A DNA stretch of 64,000 nt from Pseudoalteromonas citrea. GTDB taxonomy: Bacteria > Pseudomonadota > Gammaproteobacteria > Enterobacterales > Alteromonadaceae. Below, piece after piece: positions 16,201 through 23,889 of the stretch; positions within the stretch are counted from its first letter, which is position 1; each line of letters starts with the position of its first letter. Position numbers and translations under genes: made by a program. Where the stretch lies: contig NZ_AHBZ03000012.1 in assembly GCF_000238375.3 (NCBI RefSeq), forward strand, positions 62,001 through 126,000. Direction: 5' to 3'. The notes under the pieces were generated by a model. That model was not told the origin of the DNA and searched no databases. It saw only the letters and a program-made list of their open reading frames with translations.

Positions 16201-18674
16201 CCGCTTTTGCCTCGGGCGCTATGAGTCATGGTGCTTTAGTCGAAAAAGCGCACCAAGCGGTAGCGCAAGGCACCAATATTGCGGGCGCAATGAGTAACTC
16301 TGGTGAAGGTGGCGAAAGTGCCTCACGTTACAACACCGTAAAAGCCAGTAAAATTAAGCAATTTGCCTCTGGCAGATTTGGAGTCTGGACTGGCTACCTT
16401 GCCGACCCTGCCTTACAAGAAATCGAAATCAAAATAGGCCAAGGCGCAAAGCCCGGTGAAGGAGGCCAACTTCCCGCACATAAAGTCAACGTACAAATCG
16501 CTGCAGCACGAGGTGGTACGCCTGGGGTTGAACTAGTCTCTCCACCGCCACATCATGATACTTACTCGATTGAAGATTTAGGGCAGCTCATCCACGATGC
16601 CAAAGCCGCCCGTGTCAGAGTCGTCGTTAAACTGGTTTCATCTGAAGGGATTGGTACCATTGCGGTTGGCGTTGCCAAAGCAGGCGCTGATGTTATCAAT
16701 GTCGCAGGCAATACCGGCGGTACTGGGGCAGCCCAAGTGACCAGCCTAAAACACACGGGTCGAGCCGCCGATATTGGTATTGCTGAAGTTCATCAAGCAC
16801 TCGCTGAAAATGGCTTGCGGGATAAAATAACCCTACGCTGTTCTAATGCCCACCAAACGGGGCTCGATGTGGTCAAATCGGCCATGTTAGGCGGTGACTC
16901 ATTTGAGTTTGGTACCACAGCACTGATGATGCTCAAATGCGTGATGGCTAAAAACTGCCATCAAAAATGTCCTGCGGGGCTAACAACCAACCCTGAGGTT
17001 TATCAGGGCGACCCAAGAGCATTGGCGCAATATTTTATGAATGTTGCACACGAAACCCGTGAAATTTTGGCACACCTTGGCTATACATCTTTACGTGAGG
17101 TACGTGGAAAAAGTAATTTATTACACCTCGTTGCGCATCCTATGATGGTCGGCCAATTAGATATGACGGCCATGCTCGCGCCAGTAGAACCCATAAAGAT
17201 TACCGATCCAGTATACCTTGAAGCAAACTTTGATCACGACACGCAGTGGCTCACGCAGCTAAAACAAAACTTATTTGATAACCAAACTGAATACTTATCT
17301 CTGCCTCCCATCGCACTGAATAACTGCAACAAAACAGTCGCTGGGCAGCTGGCGATTGATATCGAGCGGACCCTAAATTATCAAGTAAGCGATGCGACCA
17401 TTGCGGCGCATCCAGCAATGTATAGATTGAGTAATGGCAGAGTCGTATTAAAAAGTAATACGCTCTCGTTGCATACGTATGGCTCAGCAGGCCAAAGTTA
17501 TGGGGCATTTTTAAATACTGGCATGCAGCTTCAACATACCGGCACTTGTAATGATGGAGTAGGCAAAGGCATAAGCGGCGGTCGCATACAGATCACAAGT
17601 CCTGTTTCACACGCAAAACAACCATTGACTAACAATGTACTGATCGGCAACTTTGCATTGTTTGGGGCGACAGGTGGAGAGTTGTTTATAGCAGGCCAAG
17701 CAGGTGACCGCTTTGGTGTACGCAACTCAGGTGCCGTTGCCGTGGTGGAAGGGGTTGGTGATTTTTGCTGCGAATATATGACCAATGGGTCAGTGGTTAA
17801 CTTATCTCATTACGGAAAGAATTTAGGCAATGGGATGAGTGGTGGTACCGCATACCAATACGATCCAAGCGGCAATATTGTCACACAGTGCAGCCAAGAC
17901 AGTGTCGTCGCTTTGCGCTTAGATGAACAAACTCCCTTGTGTTTGGGCCATGAAGCCGCGCTTTTGTATCATTTAGAATGCCATATTGATGCTACCGGCT
18001 CTACGCACGCCCAATCATTGATTAATAACTGGGCTGAGCACAAGGCGCATTTTTATGTCCTGATCCCAAAAACACTCTATAGCTATCATTGCCCAAATAA
18101 TATTGTGGACTCTAATGAGCGCAGAACCATGCTTGAAGAGCTCTCACAAGCTTGGGCAAACCGCCTATTAAAAGAAGCTCAAATTGCATACCAACAAAAC
18201 CAAGACGACGGTAAATACCTATTTGATGGGCAATTACCTGATTACGGAGACCGAGACACCAGTCTCATTTATCAATATGTGATCTCAGCAGGTGTATTTC
18301 ATCGCGCCCATGAAGCTGCCAAAAAATTAGCCTCACAGTCCACCGCGCGTAACAGCGAAGACAGCGCCAAATATTTGGTCACGACCCTTGATCGAAAGTT
18401 ACAAGAAACACTGGTAAAAGATACCAAAGAGGCATTGGCCAGCTACGAAAGCGATGCGCTCAGCTGCTTAATCGCACAAAAGCGCGTGCAAGACTACAAA
18501 GACGCGTTAGAGCGCCGCGAGGTCTGGGATAGTAATGCGTTTGGTACCAGCGTTTGGATATTACATCGCGATAACTGTGTCCAAGAGGCATTGCGCCAAC
18601 ATCGACCATTTGAACAACTGCTCGCGACCCATTTTTGCCATGTGCTAGTTGAAGCAATCCGCGCAACAGCATAA
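13221..18674 (+). CDS. Large glutamate synthase (GOGAT) large-subunit-like protein
   Basis: Glutamate synthase makes two glutamates from glutamine and 2-oxoglutarate. All GltB domains are visible in order: class II glutamine amidotransferase with nucleophile C15 (SSCGVGF, so a 14-residue propeptide) and the conserved HNGELN; the central domain (NPPLDSIRETDGMTLRVALG); the FMN barrel (FASGAMSHGAL near 993, SNSGEGGES, KPGEGGQLPAHKV, PPPHHDTYSIEDL, NTGGTGAA); iron-sulfur cysteines C1240, C1246 and C1250; and the GXGXG beta-helix (about 1420-1560). At 1817 aa it is about 300 longer than usual GltB, with an insert of roughly 100 residues before the FMN barrel and a C-terminal tail of about 200. The cysteine spacing is Cx5Cx3C, not the usual Cx5Cx4C. 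No gltD follows; a diflavin reductase does, 15 nt downstream. It is probably a divergent GOGAT or an amidotransferase with another acceptor. Confidence 0.85.
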   Translation: MKRYLFDRNLEHSSCGVGFITHKKSEQTHQLLEHAHQALCRIPHRGGMNAQGIGDGAGVNIDLSLNFFKKVTGNATLQLGEFGVANFFYPKELTYHNKATQLIENTLSTYNLSIVTFRTITTDETVLNHASQQAQRQIKQVVFLKPSQCDSQTQFEKQIHHALHDIEHVAFTDPELSGLYPLSMSSRTQVLKGRLNSWEVVPYFTDLSDVDHQVHTLFFHTRFSTNTAPNPMFAQPFRRMAHNGELNTDRKNRLSEDAIAKSQNKKIITPHGQSDSARLDQTLERRIIEDNLEIDVAALAMMPPAWENDSDLSPSVRNMLEYFSLYEEKNDGPAALIFGDGVKVGARLDRLGLRPLRSVETSDYLVVMSEAGQIEFDPSDIIRRGRIEAGGMIVFDHSTGEIKETQQILEQLAKQQDYAALLSQARVNVSDLPIPQLQEVKQPSSLSTSAQHVAFSLNQESFKFMLDPMLLNGAEKISAMGYGLAPNALNKDEGGLSRYFSQRFAQVTNPPLDSIRETDGMTLRVALGPKPNISPNSHKQIVLDSPILMPQHLLALEKQSALRTKTLPLLFNIDLDNNNEHRLLDALETLTDLAEQQAREQVDIIILSDEHISHSQAAIPALLAVAKINQRLISRGLRFTTSVVCHTGQAVSTHDIACLLGFGASAVCPLTVLNRATELFDRPTDVQSAILKFKKAAEKALMKTMGKFGLCTVESYIGGEFFEANFIDTHDPALRAIFPNIHSPVGGAQFKDLVQSVEYWHKKVLHVQSENQIPVLGLFKERAQGAGHSFGITAVREYINMTEESIQYVDESQLESQDQQVILPQDEGYRDLGYDARSPQQIDDFTITDAYREFSQNLYLERQHRPAALRDILSLPIQIKANASEQAFKECFKHISVSGSFALAISGLTVHRERSNDIAQHWHIAFDHAGNLQSLLAALIDIFSKDIFTHSIENSHLNIAVVQDSALDRLLAKVISARTAISVAKVQPAHQITAAFASGAMSHGALVEKAHQAVAQGTNIAGAMSNSGEGGESASRYNTVKASKIKQFASGRFGVWTGYLADPALQEIEIKIGQGAKPGEGGQLPAHKVNVQIAAARGGTPGVELVSPPPHHDTYSIEDLGQLIHDAKAARVRVVVKLVSSEGIGTIAVGVAKAGADVINVAGNTGGTGAAQVTSLKHTGRAADIGIAEVHQALAENGLRDKITLRCSNAHQTGLDVVKSAMLGGDSFEFGTTALMMLKCVMAKNCHQKCPAGLTTNPEVYQGDPRALAQYFMNVAHETREILAHLGYTSLREVRGKSNLLHLVAHPMMVGQLDMTAMLAPVEPIKITDPVYLEANFDHDTQWLTQLKQNLFDNQTEYLSLPPIALNNCNKTVAGQLAIDIERTLNYQVSDATIAAHPAMYRLSNGRVVLKSNTLSLHTYGSAGQSYGAFLNTGMQLQHTGTCNDGVGKGISGGRIQITSPVSHAKQPLTNNVLIGNFALFGATGGELFIAGQAGDRFGVRNSGAVAVVEGVGDFCCEYMTNGSVVNLSHYGKNLGNGMSGGTAYQYDPSGNIVTQCSQDSVVALRLDEQTPLCLGHEAALLYHLECHIDATGSTHAQSLINNWAEHKAHFYVLIPKTLYSYHCPNNIVDSNERRTMLEELSQAWANRLLKEAQIAYQQNQDDGKYLFDGQLPDYGDRDTSLIYQYVISAGVFHRAHEAAKKLASQSTARNSEDSAKYLVTTLDRKLQETLVKDTKEALASYESDALSCLIAQKRVQDYKDALERREVWDSNAFGTSVWILHRDNCVQEALRQHRPFEQLLATHFCHVLVEAIRATA

Positions 18675-18689
18675 GTAAGGAAAAGTATT

Positions 18690-20474
18690 ATGACACACTC
18701 AAATAACACTCAATTAGTCCCCTATTTACCAGAAAACATGCCGTTCAATGATGACCAAAAGCAATGGCTAGGTGGCTTTTTAGCGGGTTTACATAGTCGC
18801 TTATTAATAAAAGAAGAAACTGTTGCGCAATCAGTTCAGCCAGCCATGCAAATTAAACCACTCACCATAATTTATGGATCGCAAACCGGTAATGCTGAAA
18901 ACCTAGCTGAAGAAGCAGCACAAATGGCTAAAAATCATGGATTGTTGGCTTCGGTATTCGATATGGATGATATTTCTGTGTCGCAATTAAGTGAAGCAGA
19001 GCGACTATTAGTGATCACAAGTACCTACGGTGATGGTGAAATGCCCGATAACGCACAATTATTGTGGGATGAAATAAGTGCCGAGTCGGCACCGTCATTT
19101 GCATCAACCTACTTTTCCGTTTTAGCCTTGGGTGACACCAATTATGATGATTTTTGTATTGCCGGCATTCAATGGGATGAACGCTTAGAACAGCTAGGTG
19201 CTACCCGAGTCGCACAACGTATAGATTGTGATGTGGCCTATGAAGCCCCAGCAGAACAATGGATGGCTGAAGCACTGCCCACAATCGCGCAAAAAGGCAG
19301 TAACTCAGAGCAGCAACCAGCGCACACTTCTGAGCAAAAGCCTAAAAAACACAAAGCCAAATTTAATAAAGAGTCACCGCTGAAGGCTCAGCTATTAAGC
19401 AAAACGCGGTTAACCGATGAGTGCTCAAGTAAAGAAACCATTCATTATGAACTCTCTTTAATGGGCTCAGGAGAACACTATGATGCTGGCGATGCCCTTA
19501 ATATTATTGCGCACAACAGTACAGCACTCGTTAATGACTTACTCAGCGCACTGAATGCCAGAGCAGAGCAACATGAAACATACAATGGTAAAACCGATCA
19601 ACTAGAATACATATTCACTGAATTACTCGAAATTCGCCAGCCCAGTAAAGATCTCATTCATGAAATAGCACGTCAGAGTAGCTGCCCAGAGCTGCTTTCC
19701 CGACTGGGCGATAATCAAGCCATGAGTGATTATTTATGGGGCGTCGACACGGTTCAGCTACTTAAGCGTTACCCAGATAGTGCTCTTTCACCGGCACAGT
19801 TTATTCAGCTTGCAAAACCAATGGCACCCAGAGCCTATTCCATTTCATCAAGTCTCAAAAAGCACCCTGATCAAGTACATTTAACCATTGCCAGTGTGAG
19901 ATACATGCAAGATGAACGTCAACACAATGGGGTTTGTTCAACTTACTTAGCCGACCTTGTAAAAATAGGAGAGCCAGTAACTTGTTACTTTTCGGCCAAC
20001 AAACACTTCTCTGTACCCAATGATTTAGCTGCACCCATTATTATGATTGGCCCAGGTACCGGCATTGCACCATTTAGAGCGTTCTTAGAAGAGCGGGAAG
20101 CCACACACGCCACAGGAGATAATTGGTTGTTTTTCGGTGACCGAAATGCAAAAACCGATTACTTGTATGAGCAAGAGTTAACCCAGATGCATCAAGATGG
20201 CCTATTAACGCGATTAGACTTGGCCTTTTCTCGTGATCAAGCAGAAAAAATCTATGTACAAGATAAAATGTTAGCACAAGGTGAAACTCTATTTAACTGG
20301 CTTGAAAACGGGGCTTATCTGTATGTCTGTGGAGATGCCTATAAAATGGCGAAAGATGTTGATACAACGCTGCAGAGCATTATTCAGCGGTATGGTCAAT
20401 ATGATGAAAGTCAAACGCAAGAATACATGGCCAATTTGAAAAAACAAAAACGCTATGTGCGGGACGTTTATTAA
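18690..20474 (+). CDS. CysJ-type NADPH diflavin reductase
   Basis: 594-aa flavoprotein with the layout of sulfite reductase alpha subunit (CysJ, about 600 aa): an N-terminal leader with WLGGFLAGL as in CysJ, a flavodoxin domain (about 57-205: YGSQTGNAENLAEE, STYGDGEMPDNA, LGDTNYDDFC), a Lys-rich linker, an FAD domain (RAYSISSS, GVCSTYLADL) and an NADPH domain (IGPGTGIAPFRAFLEER, FFGDRNAKTDYLY, YVCGDAYKMAKDV, C-terminal aromatic KRYVRDVY). Electrons would pass NADPH to FAD to FMN to a partner. cysI and cysH are absent. The only partner in sight is the glutamate synthase-like protein 15 nt upstream, so it probably supplies its electrons in place of GltD (inference). AAGGA lies 8 bases before the ATG. 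Confidence 0.9.
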   Translation: MTHSNNTQLVPYLPENMPFNDDQKQWLGGFLAGLHSRLLIKEETVAQSVQPAMQIKPLTIIYGSQTGNAENLAEEAAQMAKNHGLLASVFDMDDISVSQLSEAERLLVITSTYGDGEMPDNAQLLWDEISAESAPSFASTYFSVLALGDTNYDDFCIAGIQWDERLEQLGATRVAQRIDCDVAYEAPAEQWMAEALPTIAQKGSNSEQQPAHTSEQKPKKHKAKFNKESPLKAQLLSKTRLTDECSSKETIHYELSLMGSGEHYDAGDALNIIAHNSTALVNDLLSALNARAEQHETYNGKTDQLEYIFTELLEIRQPSKDLIHEIARQSSCPELLSRLGDNQAMSDYLWGVDTVQLLKRYPDSALSPAQFIQLAKPMAPRAYSISSSLKKHPDQVHLTIASVRYMQDERQHNGVCSTYLADLVKIGEPVTCYFSANKHFSVPNDLAAPIIMIGPGTGIAPFRAFLEEREATHATGDNWLFFGDRNAKTDYLYEQELTQMHQDGLLTRLDLAFSRDQAEKIYVQDKMLAQGETLFNWLENGAYLYVCGDAYKMAKDVDTTLQSIIQRYGQYDESQTQEYMANLKKQKRYVRDVY

Positions 20475-20485
20475 GGAAAGGAAGC

Positions 20486-20518
20486 AACCTTTACGTTAAG
20501 ATTTTAAGCGTAAAGGTT
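20486..20518. terminator. Bidirectional terminator hairpin
   Basis: Perfect 10-bp stem AACCTTTACG (20486-20495) with CGTAAAGGTT (20509-20518) between the diflavin reductase gene and the convergent 124-codon gene, whose last codons it overlaps. T-runs are weak on both sides. Confidence 0.6.
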
Positions 20519-20870
20519 GTTTAAGCGGCACGACATTACCACCGAGTTTTGGAAACACATGACTAATTTGCTTGTCTAACTTGGTGAGTTCGGCAATGCA
20601 TTTTCCTTGCTGCTTTTGACAATTTTCACAGCGGCTATATTGCAATACAATACTATTTCTCACCCACAGTTGTAAGTCAGCAACACATTGAACATCGCCA
20701 TAACGAATACATACTTGCTTTACTTTGTGGCAAGCATCAAGAAATGCGGATAAGTTGGCATACTCTGTTGGTGTGTGTTTTAAAATCATGGATTTAACAC
20801 TGAGTTCTGAATTAGCATGATCAAACTCTTTTTTGTATGCATCGATCTCTAACACCAATCGCGTACTCAT
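20496..20870 (-). CDS. Small cytoplasmic protein of unknown function (124 aa)
   Basis: No signal peptide or membrane helix. It begins MSTRLVLEIDAYKKEFDHANSE and is largely helical. A Cys cluster RCENCQKQQGKC plus further Cys (DACHK, QVCIRYGDVQC) suggests metal binding or disulfides. No family recognised. It is the last gene on the minus strand after the cyo cluster, 50 bases past the preceding gene, and may be co-transcribed. Confidence 0.55.
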   Translation of the reverse strand: MSTRLVLEIDAYKKEFDHANSELSVKSMILKHTPTEYANLSAFLDACHKVKQVCIRYGDVQCVADLQLWVRNSIVLQYSRCENCQKQQGKCIAELTKLDKQISHVFPKLGGNVVPLKQPLRLKS

Positions 20871-20920
20871 AAATCCCTCATCTCAGTTATTAACGAAACT
20901 CGTCATCCGTAAGGGCCACG

Positions 20921-21418
20921 CTAGGCCCCGTTTTTATGGCGACTTACTAAACAATATGACCCGTCTGAAGCATCACTCAACATACCACTCATACTGGTAT
21001 CTCTTTGGTTTTTAAACACCATCGTATTACTGTTTAACTTGCCTTGATATTGCCATTTTTTAAATACTTCCTCGCGCACCAAAATGCACGGAGACTTTAC
21101 GGTAAACGTTTCTTGAAATGTCACCGCGCACTGGCCTTGCGTATCTTTAGTGGCCGCATAAACCACATGGCTCTGCCTGTCTTTGTATTCGATCACGCCA
21201 GAGACAAAGCTACTATGCTGTTGGTTGCTCTGACTGTTTAATTCAAGTAAGCGGTGTTTATTTAACCCAATGGTGTTTGACGCAAGCTCTATGAGCTGCG
21301 CAGCGCACACCGGGTTAGCCTTCGCCGCTAACACTTTTTCCATAGAGGTTTTTGCAAAACATGAGATGCTCAACACCGACAATAGGCATGCGCTTAACCA
21401 TAAAATCAAACGATTCAT
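20921..21418 (-). CDS. Periplasmic protein of unknown function
   Basis: 165 aa with a clear signal peptide (hydrophobic LILWLSACLLSVLSISCFA, cleavage after CFA) and several Cys in the mature part (NPVCAAQ, GQCAVTF, SPCILV, SYCLV), which could form two disulfides. No family recognised. It overlaps the SCO gene by 4 bases, so it is translationally coupled to the cyo/SCO unit; a role in oxidase assembly or copper handling is possible but unproven. Confidence 0.65.
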   Translation of the reverse strand: MNRLILWLSACLLSVLSISCFAKTSMEKVLAAKANPVCAAQLIELASNTIGLNKHRLLELNSQSNQQHSSFVSGVIEYKDRQSHVVYAATKDTQGQCAVTFQETFTVKSPCILVREEVFKKWQYQGKLNSNTMVFKNQRDTSMSGMLSDASDGSYCLVSRHKNGA

Positions 21419-22017
21419 AATAACTCTCTAATTTGCGCCGCTAATTCATTAGGGGTTGTGGTATGACTCATGGCCGTGATCAACTTACTAGATTTATCTA
21501 AGATATAAAACCGTGACGCATGAGACACGGAATACTCCATAAATGAGTCACTTAGATTATTATTATCGTAAAACACACCATACTGACCACTGACTGATTT
21601 GACTTGCTCTACCGTGCCAGTAAGCCCCAAAATATTGTCATGAAAGTAGGCTGTGTATTCTTTTAATTCAGCAGGTGTATCTCGCGTTGGGTCAACCGTC
21701 ACAAATAACCCTTGAACGGCTTTTGGGTGACTCTTATCAAGCCGCATCATTGCACCGGTTAAAACAGCAAGTGAATTAGGACACACTTCAGCACACGATA
21801 AATAGCCAAAGTACATCACCACCACTTGCCCTTTAAAATCATACAATGATACGGGACCTTCACTACTTTGTAGGGTAAAGTCCCCGCCGAGCTCTGCAAA
21901 GGTCTTTTTCGGTTGATTAAAGTCTTTACGGGTTGTTGCTAAATAGAAAATCACTAAGCCAATAACCCCCAGCACACAACTGAGTAAAAACAATCTCCGT
22001 AAATTATTCCCTTGCAT
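21415..22017 (-). CDS. SCO1/SenC-family copper chaperone
   Basis: SCO proteins deliver copper to, or reduce thiols of, terminal oxidases. The copper-binding CxxxC is present (CAEVCPNS) with the distal histidine (SHASRFYILD) and the thioredoxin-like VVMYFGYLSC. One N-terminal membrane anchor (RLFLLSCVLGVIGLVIFYLA). The frame is open to 22134, but that start lies inside cyoE; the Met at 22017 gives a normal-length protein of 200 aa starting 5 bases after the cyoE stop. It is odd next to a bo-type quinol oxidase, which has no CuA centre, so a CuB or redox role is likely. Confidence 0.9.
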   Translation of the reverse strand: MQGNNLRRLFLLSCVLGVIGLVIFYLATTRKDFNQPKKTFAELGGDFTLQSSEGPVSLYDFKGQVVVMYFGYLSCAEVCPNSLAVLTGAMMRLDKSHPKAVQGLFVTVDPTRDTPAELKEYTAYFHDNILGLTGTVEQVKSVSGQYGVFYDNNNLSDSFMEYSVSHASRFYILDKSSKLITAMSHTTTPNELAAQIRELL

Positions 22018-22022
22018 TTGTG

Positions 22023-22907
22023 CTACCTCACCGTGAGTAATGTTTGTGGTGCAAGACTGACAAAGTCCAGCGACATAAACACACTCAATGACGTGATCGC
22101 CAATATTGACACCACAAATACACGCTTTGCCCATATGTGTTGTTCATAGCGACCAAAGTCAACAATGGTAATGGCTAACCACACCACACCAATAAGTAAC
22201 GTTGAAACAGCGTATAAAGTACCCACATAATTAAACACAAACAATGCCAATGCCATCAACGTAAACGCAACAATATAAGCCACCATGTGCTTGCGCGCTG
22301 ACTCAATACCGTTAACCAGAGGTAACACCGGAATATTAGCCGCTTTGTAATCTTCAAAACGGTAAATAGCAATGGCATACGAATGTGGAATTTGCCATAA
22401 ACAAAATGTCAGTAAAATAACCAACGCACCCACATCAAACTGTGCTGTCACCGCGCAGTAACCAATCACCGGTGGGCATGCGCCTGAAATACTGCCAATT
22501 AAAGTGCCGTAGACCGATTTGCGTTTATAATGCAGGCTATATAGCCCAACATAAACGGCAAAACCGATCACGGCAAATAGCACAGCCATCCCCGTAGTAA
22601 AGTACCCTAAAGTACCAAACCCAATCACACCCAGTAACGTGGCATATAGCAAAGCGATATTGGACGTAATGACCTTTTTTACCAAAGCTCGGTTCTGCGT
22701 GCGCTGCATGAGCTTATCAATATCTTGGTCGATCACATTGTTAAATACACAACCCGACGCAATTACGGCTGAGGTACCAATACACACAGCCAAAAAGGTC
22801 ACTAATTGAAAATCACCTTGTGCGGCAAGAAAATAACCTGCAACAGTGGCAATTAAATTGCCCATGATGATCCCAGGTTTAGTTAGCACTAAAAACTCTT
22901 TGAACAT
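22023..22907 (-). CDS. cyoE: Protoheme IX farnesyltransferase
   Basis: Integral membrane prenyltransferase (UbiA family) that makes heme O for the oxidase. 294 aa. It has the first Asp-rich motif NNVIDQDIDKLMQRTQNRALV, the second region YRFEDYKAANIPVLPLVNG, and about nine hydrophobic helices. It starts one base after cyoD ends in the order cyoABCDE, as in E. coli. Confidence 0.96.
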   Translation of the reverse strand: MFKEFLVLTKPGIIMGNLIATVAGYFLAAQGDFQLVTFLAVCIGTSAVIASGCVFNNVIDQDIDKLMQRTQNRALVKKVITSNIALLYATLLGVIGFGTLGYFTTGMAVLFAVIGFAVYVGLYSLHYKRKSVYGTLIGSISGACPPVIGYCAVTAQFDVGALVILLTFCLWQIPHSYAIAIYRFEDYKAANIPVLPLVNGIESARKHMVAYIVAFTLMALALFVFNYVGTLYAVSTLLIGVVWLAITIVDFGRYEQHIWAKRVFVVSILAITSLSVFMSLDFVSLAPQTLLTVR

Positions 22908-22908
22908 G

Positions 22909-23253
22909 CTAGTGGCCCATCAGCATATTGTGATTCAAATGCTCCATGATCCAAATAGACCCAATGACCACAATCGCAACAATAAGCACCACAAACACCG
23001 CCGATGTGGTATTCCAAATTTGTTCTGATGATGAATTCATATGCAAAAAGAAAATCAATTGCACAAATATTTGTGCGATCGCACAGACTAAAATCACCGT
23101 TAATGTCAACACCGGTGTCAGTAAGTCATACATCAGTACACTAAAAGGTATGGCCGTTAATACAATTGAAAGCATTAAACCAATTACATATTCTTTAACG
23201 CTACCATGCGCTGCGCCGCCGTGACTATGATCAGTTGCAGTTGCTGTGCTCAT
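22909..23253 (-). CDS. cyoD: Cytochrome bo quinol oxidase subunit IV
   Basis: 114-aa small subunit with three membrane helices and the family pattern HGSVKEYVIGLMLSIVLTAIPF and QIFVQLIFFLHMNSSSEQIWN. Helps assemble the CuB site in subunit I. Its start overlaps the cyoC stop by one base (23253), indicating coupled translation. Confidence 0.95.
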   Translation of the reverse strand: MSTATATDHSHGGAAHGSVKEYVIGLMLSIVLTAIPFSVLMYDLLTPVLTLTVILVCAIAQIFVQLIFFLHMNSSSEQIWNTTSAVFVVLIVAIVVIGSIWIMEHLNHNMLMGH

Positions 23254-23870
23254 TACATCACTCCTAATAAATACACTACGCTAAACACACAAATCCAAAT
23301 AATATCGAGGAAATGCCAGAACAAACTTAAACAAGACAACCGTACTAAGTTATCTTCGGTAAAGCCGTCTCTTTTAAAGTGTGCAAATAACACCAACATC
23401 CAAATACAGCCACCCAGTACGTGTAAACCGTGCGTGGCAACTAAGGCATAAAACGCAGACCAATAAGCACTGCTTTGTGGCGTCGCGCCTTCGCTACTAA
23501 AATGATAGAACTCGTAAAGCTCCATACCTAAAAAGCCCAAGCCCAGAGCCAGTGTCACCACCAGCCAAGAGATCATGCCTTTCATATGCCGTTTATTGGC
23601 ATAGAGCATCGCCATACCAAAGGTAAAACTACTAAACAGTAACAGCGCTGTTTCTACTGCAACGAAATTTAAATCAAACAGGTCCTTGGGGGTTAATCCA
23701 CCCGCATATCCACCACTGAGTACCGCATATGTTGCAAACAAAGTCGCAAACAAAATGCAGTCACTCATTATGTAGATCCAAAAACCAAATACCGTATCAC
23801 CACCTGAGTCGTGATGATCGTGGTCATGATGATCTATTTCATCATGACCGGTTGCGTGACTTTGAGACAT
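23253..23870 (-). CDS. cyoC: Cytochrome bo quinol oxidase subunit III
   Basis: Start set at Met 23870 (MSQSHATGHDE) instead of the longer open frame to 23924, which would run into the cyoB stop. 205 aa, five helices, with the subunit III pattern FGFWIYIMSDCILFATLFATYAVL and ATHGLHVLGGCIWM. The His-rich N-terminus (HDEIDHHDHDHHDSGG) is noteworthy and could bind metal. Confidence 0.95.
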   Translation of the reverse strand: MSQSHATGHDEIDHHDHDHHDSGGDTVFGFWIYIMSDCILFATLFATYAVLSGGYAGGLTPKDLFDLNFVAVETALLLFSSFTFGMAMLYANKRHMKGMISWLVVTLALGLGFLGMELYEFYHFSSEGATPQSSAYWSAFYALVATHGLHVLGGCIWMLVLFAHFKRDGFTEDNLVRLSCLSLFWHFLDIIWICVFSVVYLLGVM

Positions 23871-23889
23871 AGTTAATTCTAATCCTCTT

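Noticed and set aside
18690-20474. Sulfite reductase operon (cysJ)
   Set aside because: The reductase is CysJ-like, but neither cysI nor cysH is adjacent; the coupled gene is glutamate synthase-like.
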